DNA from: Paenibacillus montaniterrae
Lineage (GTDB): Bacteria; Bacillota; Bacilli; Paenibacillales; Paenibacillaceae
Direction of reading: 5' to 3'
Assembly (NCBI RefSeq): GCF_018403185.1
Contig: NZ_BOSE01000003.1
Coordinates: 310,001-374,000 of the forward strand
DNA: 64,000 nt
The notes below the pieces were generated by a model, which did not search any database, was not told the origin of the DNA, and saw only the letters and a program-made list of their open reading frames with translations. Below, one piece after another: positions 1 through 8,946 of this stretch. How positions within the stretch are numbered: the stretch's first letter is position 1; the number at the start of each line of letters is the position of its first letter. Position numbers and translations under genes: made by a program.

Positions 1-1
1 T

Positions 2-3000
2 CGTGTCGTAATGGACGTCGTATACAATCATACGTATTCGATTGAGGATGGCCCATTCAACAAAATTGTTCCGGGCTATTACTACCGAACCAACAGCGAT
101 GGCTCGTATTCCAACGGCTCTGGCGTAGGCAATGAAATTGCAACAGAGCGTCCGATGGTACGCAAATATATTAAGGATTCCGTCAGCTATTGGGCGAAGG
201 AATACAATGTGGACGGCTTCCGCTTTGACTTGATGGGGATTATAGATACGACGACAATGAAGGAATTAACAGAGGAGCTGCACAGCGAGGTTGACCCTAG
301 CATTCTTATTTACGGCGAGCCGTGGATGGGAGGCTCAACACCACTGCCAGGCTCAGAGCAAACAGTAAAGGGGTCGCAAAAAAATCTTGACTTTGCCGTT
401 TTCAACGACAACTTCAGATCAGCAATAAAAGGGGATAGCGACGGGGACGGCAAAGGCTTTGCTACAGGTAATCTGGATACAGTGGATGGTCTGGTGCATG
501 GCATTAAAGGCGCTACAGACGATTTTACCGCTGCTCCAACTGAAACAATTAACTATGTAACTGCGCATGATAACTTGAATTTATGGGATAAAGTATTGAA
601 TACGCAAGGCTTGTTTGAAGAGCTTGGCATGCTCAATATTAAGGATGGGGTGCTGGTAGACGGTGGCGATGTTGCCGAGGCAGTTGCCAATGCCAAGCCT
701 TATCGCGATATCGATCCAGAGCATGTGCTGGAAAATGAAACGGTCAAGCGCTCCTTGCTCGCTAACGGCATCGTATTGACCTCGCAGGGCATACCGTTCA
801 TTCATGCTGGCGACGAGCTGCTGCGCAGCAAGTATGGCGATCATAACAGCTATCGCAGTCCAGATGCCGTCAACCAGATTAACTGGAGCAATAAGGCAAG
901 CTTTACTGACGTAAATGAATACTATAAAGGCTTGATCAAGCTGCGCAAGGAGCATCCGGCCTTCCGCATGACGACGAAGGAGGAAATCAACAGCAAGCTG
1001 CAGGTGCTTCAACGCGACAATGGCATTGTAGCCTTCAAGCTGGGCGAGCATGCCAACTACGATGCATGGAAAAACATTATCGTTGTGTACAACGGAGCTG
1101 GCGAGGCTCGCTCGCTATCGCTGCCTGCAGGAGAGTGGAAAATTGTCGTTGATGAATCGGCAGCTGGTACAGCAGCGCTTGCGACAGTCAGCGATAGCGT
1201 TACAGTTGAGCCGATCTCCATGATGGTGCTGTACGATGAAAGCAATGACTATGAGGCAAAACCGGCATCAATTGAGCTCAATATCGCGAGAAAAGCAATT
1301 GAGGCAGGCAAGGAAACGGTTGCGACTGCTGTTGTAAAGGATCAGCAAGGACGGACGATGGCGGGCCAGCCAATTGTGTGGAGCTCATCGAATGAAGCAG
1401 TCGCTGCTGTCTCGTCTTCAGGCCGCATTATAGCGCTTGGCAATGGCGTGACAACGATTACTGCAACATTAGGCGGATTGAGCAAATCCATTGAGCTGCA
1501 TGTCGCAAAGCTGGTTCCGGCAGCGCTTACCTTGCAGGGCGAGAGCTTTGTCTATGAAGGCTTTACAACAAAGCTGATGCCAGCCGTCAAGGATCAATTC
1601 GATCAAGTGATTAGCAGCCCGCTGCTAAGCTGGAAAAGCAGCGACACTTCGATTGCAACGGTCAACAGCTCGGGGCTTGTTACAGGGGTAAGTGCTGGCC
1701 GTGCAACGATTACTGCGGAGATTGGTACGATTTCCGCAAGCTATACGATTGAGGTTAAGCCTTATGTGAAGCGGTATATTCAATTCGAATACTCGCGTCC
1801 TGATCAAGACTATAGTGAATGGGATATGTGGGTATGGAATACAGGCGTGCAAAATGACGCGATGCCATTTACGGTTAAGGACGGCAAAGCTATCGCACTG
1901 GTGGAAATCGGCCCTGCCGTTACCCAGATTGGTTTTATTGTGCGCCGCGGCGGTGATCAGTGGCTGGAAAAGGATACTGAAGCGGATCGTGTAGTTAATG
2001 TGCGATTGGATGAAAGCTTCGTTGTAGTCAAGCTGACGAGCGGTCAAGCAAGCTTTGCCCAGACTGCATACATTTCTGGTCCGGTTATCACTGGCAGTGA
2101 TGTAACGTTCTACTATCGTAATGACGAGCTGTATCGCAGCAATGAGCAGCATCGCTTAAGCGAGGTCAAGCTTGCGATCAACGGGCAAACCTATCCGATG
2201 GCGTATGACGAAGCCGGAGAATATTATTACTATACTCTGGAAGGGCTTGAGGAAGGCGAATATCCGTATACATTCCTGGCTACGATTGATGGCAAGCAAG
2301 TGGAGATTAACGATCCGAAAAACACGGTAGATGGCGTCTCCAAAATTGTTTACCGTGTCATTGATATTGAAGCGACGGCATCAGCTACGCCACAAGCATT
2401 CAACTACAATACTCACAGCATTTTAACGATTGAAACTGATGCGCCTGCAGCAGATATTAGCCGCATCTATGCTGATTTAACCGCGCTTGGCGGCAGGGCT
2501 GATGTGGAAATCGACAAGCAGCTCAAAGCGTTGACGTTATCGGTTGCGGATGCTGTAACGGCAGGGGAGAAAACAATCCCTGTCATCATAGTAGACAGTA
2601 ACAACGTCGAGCATCGCTTTGCTGCGCAAGTAACGGTACAGCCAAGGCATGTCAGCAATAGCCATGATTTTGATTGGGATGAAGCACGCATTTACTTTAT
2701 GCTGACTGACCGCTTTAATGACGGCGATGAGAGCAATAATGATCCGAATGGGGAAAATTACGATAAGGAGCATCTGCAAACGTATCATGGCGGCGACTTC
2801 CAGGGCATTATCGATCGCCTGGATTATTTGCAGGAGCTGGGCATCAACACGATCTGGATTACGCCAATCGTGGACAATATTGACTGGAACGTCGGCAATG
2901 GTCAAAGCTGGGAATATCAGTACGGCTATCATGGCTATTGGGCGAAGGACTTTACGAAGCTGGACGAGCATTTGGGCGATCTTGATACATTCAAGGAGCT

Positions 3001-5236
3001 GATTGATAAAGCGCATGATCGCGGCATTAAAATTATGGTTGATGTCGTCATTAATCATGTCGGCTACGGAATGAATTCGCAATCAGAACGGCTTGATGTT
3101 AGCAACTATCCAACGGAAGAGGAGCAGGCCGTATTTGATGGAATGATTCGTACATCACCAGTGCCGGATCATGAGGTGCTGGGCGAGCTGGCAGGCTTGC
3201 CTGATCTTGTAACCGAAGACCCTGGCGTTCGTGAGCAAATCGTACAATGGCAGGTCGATTGGCTGCAGCGTGCCCGTACCGACCGCGGCGATACGATTGA
3301 TTATTTCCGTGTTGATACGGTCAAGCATGTGGAAAATGCAACCTGGATGCATTTCAAGAATGAGCTTACTAAAGTAAGCCCTGAATTCAAGCTGATTGGC
3401 GAGGTGTACAGTGCTTATGTTGATGATCAGCGTGGCTATCTTGGCTCAGGCATGATGGATTCCTTGCTGGATTTCAACTTTAAGCATATTGCTGGCGACT
3501 TTATTAATGGCAGAATCGATTCCGTTGAGCAAAGGCTGCAAGCGAGAAATGAAAAGCTGAATAGTGCGGCCACCTTCGGTCAATTCCTTAGCAGCCATGA
3601 CGAGGACGGCTTCCTTGCTACGTTTGCGCAGGGCGATTTAAGCAAGCAAAAAATTGCAGCGACCTTGCAAATTACAGCAAAAGGACAGCCTGTCATCTAT
3701 TATGGGGAAGAGCTTGGCATGTCTGGAACGAATGCTAATTTCGACAATGGCAATCTGGGCTCCAATCGCTATGATATGCCATGGGAGGAGCTTGAGCAGC
3801 GCAGTGATATGCTGACGCACTATCAGAAGGTGCTGGCGGCTCGTGCGCAATATTCCAAAGTATTTGCTAAAGGAACACGTACGAAGCTGGCTGGCGGCGA
3901 TGCTGATCAATACATCGTATTCGAACGAGCCTATAAGGGCGATGAGGTTTATGTTGGCATTAATACAAGCGACAGTGAACAAACAGTCAGCTTTGCGGTT
4001 GCTGCGGCAGCTGGCACACGCTTGAAGGATCTGTACAGCGGCGAGATGGTAACGGTAAGCGCAGAGCGGACAGTTACGCTTGAGCTGCCTGCACGTTCTG
4101 CTGGCGGCACATTTATCCTTGCTGCTCCAGCGCCTGTTGTAGTCAATCCGCATCCTGGCACAGAAGCCCCTGTTGCAGACAGCAGCATCATTCGAGTTGA
4201 TGAGCGTTATTTGTCAGGTGATCAGTACAAGATTGCTTTGGAAAAGGCAGATGCGACGATTCAATTAACACCAGATCAGCTAAGCAAACCGGTTTCTATT
4301 GCTGCTGGAGATACACAGCTAACGATTACGGCAGCTCAGCTGCAGGCTTGGTCTGAGCAGTATGCCACGATTGAGCTGAAGCTGGCAGAGGCGGGATCAG
4401 CTGTATCGCAAATGATTACTGAACAAGCGAAGCAGCTGGCAGCAGAGGTCAAGCTGCTAACAGCTCCAGTCAGCATTGAAGCAACTGGTAAAACAGCAGC
4501 GGGTGAAACAAGCAAGCTGATTTCATTAGGAGCGGGGACAGCGCTTAAGCTGTCTGCGGCTGAACAAGACGAGGGGCTAACTAATGTTTATCGGGTGCTT
4601 GATGATGGTAAATTGCAGTATGTATCGGCGAAGCTGGTTGACGGCTCGTATCAGCTGGCGACAGACGAAGCTGGTACGTATGTAGTAGCCAGCTATATGA
4701 AGCATTTTACCGACGTCGATAACTCGCATTGGGCAGCTGAACTGATTAAGCAGGCTGCGGCAAAGCAGCTTGTTGAAGGAAAGTCGCTAGATGCATTTGA
4801 TCCGAATGGCGCGATTACGCGAGCGGAATTTACGATGATCGTTGCGCGTATCTTCAGTCTCTCCTCTAGCGCGGCAACTTCGTTCGCTGATGTTGAGGCC
4901 GGCAGCTGGTATGCTTCTGCTGTAGCAGGCGCCTATGAGGCTGGGCTGATCAACGGATTGAATGAGCATACATTCGCACCAAACCGTTCGATTACGCGTG
5001 AGGAAATGGCAGTACTGCTCGTACGCGCACTCGAATATAAGCTTGGAACTGAGCTTGATCAAGCTGAAATTAGCTATGCTGATGCTGAGACGATTTCACA
5101 GTGGGCGCTTGATGCGATCGGCAAAGCAACGGCAGCGGAGATCATTGAAGGCAAAGGAAAAGATCGCTTTGATCCTAAAGGGCTGCTGACTCGCGCGGAA
5201 GCAGTAAAGGTGCTGCTCGCTTTGGAACAGAGATAA
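2..5236 (+). CDS. Surface-anchored amylopullulanase, 5' end outside window
   Basis: Bifunctional alpha-glucan hydrolase; the reading frame is open to the window edge (R-V-V precede the first Met), so the N-terminus is missing. Counting from the Met at 11, residues 1-410 are the C-terminal part of a GH13 pullulanase barrel (DVVYNHT, DGFRFDLMGI, GEPW, TAHDN). Two Big2-like Ig domains follow (about 415-500 and 505-580), then a CBM41/PUD-like starch-binding domain starting YIQFEYSRPD (about 587-680) and a linker. A second, complete GH13 alpha-amylase barrel runs about 890-1370 (DVVINHVG, FRVDTVKHV with nucleophile Asp, GEVYSA with acid/base Glu, SSHDEDG). Three SLH repeats (about 1564-1741) should hold it on the cell-wall polymer. 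Debranching (alpha-1,6) plus alpha-1,4 cleavage of starch, glycogen or pullulan is inferred from the two barrels. No terminator is visible before the next promoter. Confidence 0.93.
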   Translation, partial: RVVMDVVYNHTYSIEDGPFNKIVPGYYYRTNSDGSYSNGSGVGNEIATERPMVRKYIKDSVSYWAKEYNVDGFRFDLMGIIDTTTMKELTEELHSEVDPSILIYGEPWMGGSTPLPGSEQTVKGSQKNLDFAVFNDNFRSAIKGDSDGDGKGFATGNLDTVDGLVHGIKGATDDFTAAPTETINYVTAHDNLNLWDKVLNTQGLFEELGMLNIKDGVLVDGGDVAEAVANAKPYRDIDPEHVLENETVKRSLLANGIVLTSQGIPFIHAGDELLRSKYGDHNSYRSPDAVNQINWSNKASFTDVNEYYKGLIKLRKEHPAFRMTTKEEINSKLQVLQRDNGIVAFKLGEHANYDAWKNIIVVYNGAGEARSLSLPAGEWKIVVDESAAGTAALATVSDSVTVEPISMMVLYDESNDYEAKPASIELNIARKAIEAGKETVATAVVKDQQGRTMAGQPIVWSSSNEAVAAVSSSGRIIALGNGVTTITATLGGLSKSIELHVAKLVPAALTLQGESFVYEGFTTKLMPAVKDQFDQVISSPLLSWKSSDTSIATVNSSGLVTGVSAGRATITAEIGTISASYTIEVKPYVKRYIQFEYSRPDQDYSEWDMWVWNTGVQNDAMPFTVKDGKAIALVEIGPAVTQIGFIVRRGGDQWLEKDTEADRVVNVRLDESFVVVKLTSGQASFAQTAYISGPVITGSDVTFYYRNDELYRSNEQHRLSEVKLAINGQTYPMAYDEAGEYYYYTLEGLEEGEYPYTFLATIDGKQVEINDPKNTVDGVSKIVYRVIDIEATASATPQAFNYNTHSILTIETDAPAADISRIYADLTALGGRADVEIDKQLKALTLSVADAVTAGEKTIPVIIVDSNNVEHRFAAQVTVQPRHVSNSHDFDWDEARIYFMLTDRFNDGDESNNDPNGENYDKEHLQTYHGGDFQGIIDRLDYLQELGINTIWITPIVDNIDWNVGNGQSWEYQYGYHGYWAKDFTKLDEHLGDLDTFKELIDKAHDRGIKIMVDVVINHVGYGMNSQSERLDVSNYPTEEEQAVFDGMIRTSPVPDHEVLGELAGLPDLVTEDPGVREQIVQWQVDWLQRARTDRGDTIDYFRVDTVKHVENATWMHFKNELTKVSPEFKLIGEVYSAYVDDQRGYLGSGMMDSLLDFNFKHIAGDFINGRIDSVEQRLQARNEKLNSAATFGQFLSSHDEDGFLATFAQGDLSKQKIAATLQITAKGQPVIYYGEELGMSGTNANFDNGNLGSNRYDMPWEELEQRSDMLTHYQKVLAARAQYSKVFAKGTRTKLAGGDADQYIVFERAYKGDEVYVGINTSDSEQTVSFAVAAAAGTRLKDLYSGEMVTVSAERTVTLELPARSAGGTFILAAPAPVVVNPHPGTEAPVADSSIIRVDERYLSGDQYKIALEKADATIQLTPDQLSKPVSIAAGDTQLTITAAQLQAWSEQYATIELKLAEAGSAVSQMITEQAKQLAAEVKLLTAPVSIEATGKTAAGETSKLISLGAGTALKLSAAEQDEGLTNVYRVLDDGKLQYVSAKLVDGSYQLATDEAGTYVVASYMKHFTDVDNSHWAAELIKQAAAKQLVEGKSLDAFDPNGAITRAEFTMIVARIFSLSSSAATSFADVEAGSWYASAVAGAYEAGLINGLNEHTFAPNRSITREEMAVLLVRALEYKLGTELDQAEISYADAETISQWALDAIGKATAAEIIEGKGKDRFDPKGLLTRAEAVKVLLALEQR

Positions 5237-5250
5237 AATTTAAATAAAGA

Positions 5251-5294
5251 TTGACTCAATACGATATATCGTTATATTATTACGATATATCGTA
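5251..5294 (+). promoter_or_regulatory. padR promoter with two palindromic operators
   Basis: A -35 box TTGACT (5251-5256) is followed by TATATT (5273-5278, spacer 16) or TATTAT (5275-5280, spacer 18). The palindrome ACGATATATCGT occurs twice: at 5261-5272, filling the -35/-10 spacer, and at 5282-5293, over the likely transcription start. Centres are 21 bp apart, two helical turns, on the same DNA face. Because the gene behind it encodes a PadR protein, negative autoregulation is inferred. Confidence 0.75.
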
Positions 5295-5312
5295 TTGAGG
5301 AGTGATATATGT

Positions 5313-6002
5313 ATGAAGGGTTTTAATCACCACTATGAAGACGGTCAGCACCGTCATCGTTTGCATCGAAAAATGAGCTATGCCAGACATGGAGAAGACA
5401 TGGAATTTTTAAGATTCCGTCATGGCGGCGAGCGGGGAGGCTACGGTCGAAGAGGTGAAGGCAAACGTTTTTTCGAGCGCGGTCAATTTAAATTCGCTCT
5501 GCTTGAGCTGCTGGCAGAGCAAGCGATGCATGGCTATCAATTAATGAAAGCTATGGAAGAAAAAACAGGCGGCTTGTATGTACCTAGTGCGGGCTCAATC
5601 TATCCAAATTTGCAGCTGCTAGAGGATATGGGCTACATCAGCTCCAGCGATGCAGACGGCAAGAAGCTATATCAAATTACTGAAGCAGGGAAAAACCATT
5701 TAGAAGAACGCAGCCAGCAGGCAACGGGAGAGGAGGAACGCTGGAAGCACCATCATCGTGAGAGAAGCGGCATGCAGCAGTTCGGCAGACATCCGAAGCA
5801 GCAATTGAAAAGCTTTATGCAGGATTGGTCCGAGCTCGTTTATTTAATGGCGCAGGCTTCACAGGCTGTACAGCAGGCACCGGATTCCGAGCAGGCTGAG
5901 CAATTCAAGAAGCTGATGAAAACAACGCAGGCAGGCATGCAGCAAATAGTAGCGGCATTAGCTGCTGCGCCGCAGGCAGAGAATGATCAGGAAGGGCAGT
6001 GA
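5313..6002 (+). CDS. PadR-family transcriptional regulator with His/Arg-rich N-terminus
   Basis: Winged-helix repressor of the PadR family. The core begins near residue 50 (FKFALLELLAEQAMHGYQLM), continues through AGSIYPNLQLLEDMGYI and KLYQITEAGKNHLEE, and ends in a helical, probably dimerising, tail. The roughly 50 residues before the core are unusual: rich in His, Arg and Gly (HHYEDGQHRHRLHRK). That composition could bind metal, but this is inference. The ATG at 5313 is chosen because GAGGAG lies 10 bases upstream; a TTG at 5295 is in frame but sits on the ribosome site. Two palindromic operators lie in its own promoter. It converges on the metal exporter czcD. Confidence 0.85.
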   Translation: MKGFNHHYEDGQHRHRLHRKMSYARHGEDMEFLRFRHGGERGGYGRRGEGKRFFERGQFKFALLELLAEQAMHGYQLMKAMEEKTGGLYVPSAGSIYPNLQLLEDMGYISSSDADGKKLYQITEAGKNHLEERSQQATGEEERWKHHHRERSGMQQFGRHPKQQLKSFMQDWSELVYLMAQASQAVQQAPDSEQAEQFKKLMKTTQAGMQQIVAALAAAPQAENDQEGQ

Positions 6003-6040
6003 ACTCAAACATAGTTTGAGCGGGTTAATCCATTGCAAAT

Positions 6041-6084
6041 AAGACGGCAGGCTTTGCTGGTAAAGAAGCAGAGCTTGCCGTCTT
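6041..6084. terminator. Terminator hairpin between convergent padR and czcD
   Basis: An 18-bp stem (6041-6058 with 6067-6084, two G-T pairs, 8-nt loop) lies between two convergent genes. The T-tract is weak on both sides, so it may act in both directions or mainly protect 3' ends. Confidence 0.6.
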
Positions 6085-6139
6085 TGCATTTACACAGAAG
6101 AATGCTCGCAATGATCGCACGCTGCATGAAGCAGCTTCG

Positions 6140-7192
6140 CTAGGTTTGAGGCGCCATAGCTGCAGCGCATGGATCATGCTCGGTGGCAGATGTTTCGATC
6201 TGGAACGTAGAGTGAGCGATGCCGAATTGCTCTTTGGCAAGCTTGATCGCTTCACAGAGCACGACCTGCTGATCAGCATCATCTTCGACGACGATGTGGC
6301 AGCTTAACGATTCCATTTGTGAGGTAATCGTCCAAATATGCAAGTCATGCACATCAATTACATGCGGCAAGCGGAGCAGGCTTGCTTTCACCTGCTGCTG
6401 ATCAAGACGGGCAGGCGCTCCCTCCATTAAAATATGAAGGCTTTGCTTCAGCACTCCCCATGCACTTCTTAAAATGAGCAGCGCAACCAGCACGCTAATA
6501 ATTGGATCGGCATAGTACCAGTTAAAGGCTAGCATAATTAGCCCTGCAGCAATCGCTCCAATAGAGCCGAGCATATCGCCAATTACATGCAGGTAGGCCG
6601 AGCGCATATTCAAATTATGCTCCACATCGCCTTTGCGCATTAGGAAATAAGCGGACAGCATATTGGCGACGAGGCCGATACAAGCAATCAAAATCATCGT
6701 TCCGCTAGCTACCTCTGGCGGCTCTACAAAGCGTTCAATTGCTTCAACAATAATGAAGCCTGCTACAACAAAAAGCGTGACGGCGTTAAGCAAGGCGGCG
6801 AGTATTTCAAAGCGATGATTGCCGAAGGTGCGCTTTGGCGATGCTGCTTTGGCAGCAAACCAGAAGGCGATCAAGCTGAGCAGCAGCGAGCTGCTGTCGC
6901 TAAGCATATGGCCGCTGTCGGATAGCAGCGCCAAGCTGTTCGTTACTAGTCCGCCAATAAATTCTAGCACCATAATGACAGTTGTAATAATAAGAGCAAT
7001 GATCAGCCCTTGGCGATTGCCGCTTGCAGAGCCGTGATGATGCAGCAGTCCATGACTGTGATCATGGCCATGACCATGTCCGTGATGGTGGCTGTGATCA
7101 TGTGAATCGTGAGTGTGCTTATGCTGACTTTGCTTAGCATGGCTGTTATGATCATGCTCATGCTCGTGGCTGCAGCTTTTATTTGATGACAT
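6140..7192 (-). CDS. czcD: CzcD-like cation diffusion facilitator (Zn/Cd/Co efflux)
   Basis: Inner-membrane metal/proton antiporter of the CDF family, 350 aa. The N-terminus (residues 6-52) is extremely His-rich (HSHHHGHGHGHDHSHG), as in many zinc-handling CDF proteins. Six membrane segments follow. The metal-site signatures are visible: SDSGHMLSD in TM2 (HxxxD) and HVIGDMLGS in TM5. The C-terminal cytoplasmic ferredoxin-like domain (about 265-330) contains VIDVHDLHIW and SCHIVVEDDAD. Length is normal for the family. It stands alone, converges on the padR gene, and has an ArsR/SmtB-type operator upstream although no ArsR-type metal sensor is encoded beside it. Confidence 0.93.
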   Translation of the reverse strand: MSSNKSCSHEHEHDHNSHAKQSQHKHTHDSHDHSHHHGHGHGHDHSHGLLHHHGSASGNRQGLIIALIITTVIMVLEFIGGLVTNSLALLSDSGHMLSDSSSLLLSLIAFWFAAKAASPKRTFGNHRFEILAALLNAVTLFVVAGFIIVEAIERFVEPPEVASGTMILIACIGLVANMLSAYFLMRKGDVEHNLNMRSAYLHVIGDMLGSIGAIAAGLIMLAFNWYYADPIISVLVALLILRSAWGVLKQSLHILMEGAPARLDQQQVKASLLRLPHVIDVHDLHIWTITSQMESLSCHIVVEDDADQQVVLCEAIKLAKEQFGIAHSTFQIETSATEHDPCAAAMAPQT

Positions 7193-7296
7193 AATCCCTC
7201 TCTCCTTTAAGCGTTCATGCAGTTGTCATTGACTACAGGTTATGTTTTCTGAACAAAATCAATACGCTAATCACTGCATGCAAGTTGTATAATTAA

Positions 7297-7318
7297 TATA
7301 TGAACATATGCTCATATA
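7297..7318 (-). promoter_or_regulatory. ArsR/SmtB (CzrA)-type operator upstream of czcD
   Basis: A 22-bp near-perfect inverted repeat centred at 7307/7308, with half-sites TATATGAACAT and ATGCTCATATA (one mismatched pair). This matches the known 12-2-12 style ATATGAAC...TTCATAT site of SmtB, CzrA and CadC zinc/cadmium sensors. It lies about 105 bp before the czcD start codon. Binding by a sensor encoded elsewhere is inferred. Confidence 0.7.
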
Positions 7319-7361
7319 TAGTAAATCATAATCCGTATCTATTGTCAATAACAGTCAAACA

Positions 7362-7429
7362 AAAAACCGCCGCTTTACAGCAGAACAAGGTCGATTTGAT
7401 CTCATTGTCCTGCGAAAGCGGCGGTTTTA
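7362..7429 (-). terminator. Terminator of the VanZ/YjfB operon
   Basis: A 15-bp perfect GC-rich stem (7362-7376 with 7415-7429, core ACCGCCGCTTT) is followed on the minus strand by GGTTTTTTG. It lies just past the VanZ gene and before the czcD promoter region. The rest of 7193-7460 holds only the operator above. Confidence 0.85.
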
Positions 7430-7460
7430 TTTAATTGCGGTATGACCCAGGCATTGGCGA

Positions 7461-8627
7461 TCAGCTTTGCTGATCAGCATCTGATTCGTGGGTCTTGCGA
7501 GTCGTACCAAGCCCTGCATATACATCAAAGAAGAAGCGGCGCTGCTCCTTGCTAATGAGCACAAGTATAATGTGCACGACCAGCACGATGAACATCACGA
7601 ATGATAGTAACAACCCTAAAACATTGAAAGCAATTGAAAGCACATACGTCGAGGACTCGAAATCAGCTTCAATGCGATTGAATACTTGAGCGACAAAGGC
7701 GACCGCATAGATAAGAAAGACAGCGAGATACCGTTTTATTAGCTTGCGTGCTAGCTTGGAGCTTGTAAAGCGGAAGCGCATAAATTTGCTGCCTAAGGTC
7801 TGACCGCGCCAAATGAGCGGTATGATAACAAGGAAAACAAACAGCGTTACCGTATGAATCGCCAGCATGCTCCATATGTCCGAGCTGCCGCTTATGCTTG
7901 CTGCTATGCGCGAAATAATTTGAACAAGCAAAACATCAAGCAGCATGGCGAGCAATATAGGCATATTGCGGACTTCATCTCTTTCCAGCAGCTCGGCTGC
8001 CTTTTGCTGAATATTCGCTCGCGTCGGGAACAGGGCGAGCAAAATTGGCGCAATAAAAAAGCCGAGTATGCCGCCAACTGTATTCAACATCAGGTCGTCG
8101 ACGTCGAACAAACGATACGGGCAATCATAGATGCCGTATATGCCTGTAACCTGTGTTACTTCATAGCCCAGCGTAACTGCGAATATAATAAGCAATGCCT
8201 TCCACCATGCTTTGCGCGCCTGGAAGTAGTAGCGTAAATATACGCCTAACGGCATAAGCAGCAGTAAATTAAAAAACGCTTGTAAAAATGCCCGTTCTTT
8301 TAGCAAGGATACATAGGTTGCAGGTCTGTGCCAATCTACATTCGTTTCACGCAGTAAATCCTTCACAAACTGAAACGGAACAAACGAATAGTAGGTCCTT
8401 CCCCCAGGCTTAACGGTGCAATTGTGGATCGTATCCGGCAGCGGCAGCATCGTAAGCAAAAACGCCGCCAAAAAATAAAATATGAACGAAAACACAATGA
8501 TCGTTGACGATAAGGGGAAAAAGCCGATTTTGCGATAAATGTAGATTAGCCATGGCAAAAAGCTCACCATGGCTATAAACGCAAAAATAATTAATGCCAC
8601 AACAATTGGTTGAACGTAATCCAGCAA
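7461..8627 (-). CDS. VanZ-like / RDD fusion integral membrane protein
   Basis: 388-aa polytopic membrane protein. The N-terminal half is VanZ-like: several TM segments with the family pattern NLLLLMPLGVYL, GYEVTQ and FDVDDLMLNTVGGILGF (about residues 115-190). The C-terminal half (about 220-370) resembles an RDD domain (two or three TM segments around GQTLGSKFMRFRF). VanZ proteins are linked to low-level teicoplanin resistance; RDD function is poorly defined, so the physiological role is unknown. The start is TTG at 8627, supported by AAAGGA about 9 bases upstream. It lies 20 bp after the YjfB-family gene and probably shares its transcript. Confidence 0.8.
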   Translation of the reverse strand: MLDYVQPIVVALIIFAFIAMVSFLPWLIYIYRKIGFFPLSSTIIVFSFIFYFLAAFLLTMLPLPDTIHNCTVKPGGRTYYSFVPFQFVKDLLRETNVDWHRPATYVSLLKERAFLQAFFNLLLLMPLGVYLRYYFQARKAWWKALLIIFAVTLGYEVTQVTGIYGIYDCPYRLFDVDDLMLNTVGGILGFFIAPILLALFPTRANIQQKAAELLERDEVRNMPILLAMLLDVLLVQIISRIAASISGSSDIWSMLAIHTVTLFVFLVIIPLIWRGQTLGSKFMRFRFTSSKLARKLIKRYLAVFLIYAVAFVAQVFNRIEADFESSTYVLSIAFNVLGLLLSFVMFIVLVVHIILVLISKEQRRFFFDVYAGLGTTRKTHESDADQQS

Positions 8628-8647
8628 AACTTTATTTCCTTTCCGTC

Positions 8648-8827
8648 TTACACTCGAATATCCAGCTGTTTTCCGAGATTGGGGTCAAGACTGCCTTCCA
8701 GCACTTTTGTAATCAATTGCGACGCGATATCTTTATTGACATCCATCGACTTCTTTAGCAGACTGATTGAAACTTCTTGCTTTACAGAGGTCAAGCTGTT
8801 AGAGATTGAAGCTGCTGCTACATCCAT
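8648..8827 (-). CDS. YjfB-family small protein (putative motility-related)
   Basis: 59-aa protein with the YjfB-family pattern: N-terminal MDVAAASIS, a central KKSMD amphipathic helix, and a conserved DPNLGKQLDI tail. YjfB proteins are annotated as putative motility proteins in Bacillus and Paenibacillus; their molecular role is not established. I choose the ATG at 8827 because AGGGAG lies 9 bases upstream; the ATG at 8836 directly abuts that ribosome site. It is the first gene of a two-gene unit with the VanZ/RDD protein. No flagellar genes are nearby. Confidence 0.75.
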   Translation of the reverse strand: MDVAAASISNSLTSVKQEVSISLLKKSMDVNKDIASQLITKVLEGSLDPNLGKQLDIRV

Positions 8828-8870
8828 ACTGTACATCTCCCTACTTTATTATTATTGCTCATTTACACAA

Positions 8871-8905
8871 ATAATAGCCGAGTCTGTGAAAGACTCAGCT
8901 ATTAT
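8871..8905 (-). terminator. Hairpin after the leftward permease operon
   Basis: A 14-bp stem with one mismatch (8871-8884 with 8892-8905, loop TGTGAAA) lies between the end of the permease gene and the YjfB-family gene. The minus-strand tail is only weakly T-rich. Confidence 0.6.
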
Positions 8906-8946
8906 ATCGGCTTATTCTGTTCAAATCATTATACCAAGGGGGAGAA

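Noticed and set aside
581..1051. 156-codon minus-strand open frame inside the amylopullulanase gene
   Set aside because: It lies entirely within a clear GH13 coding frame, has no ribosome site or recognisable domain, and such mirror frames are common in this codon usage.
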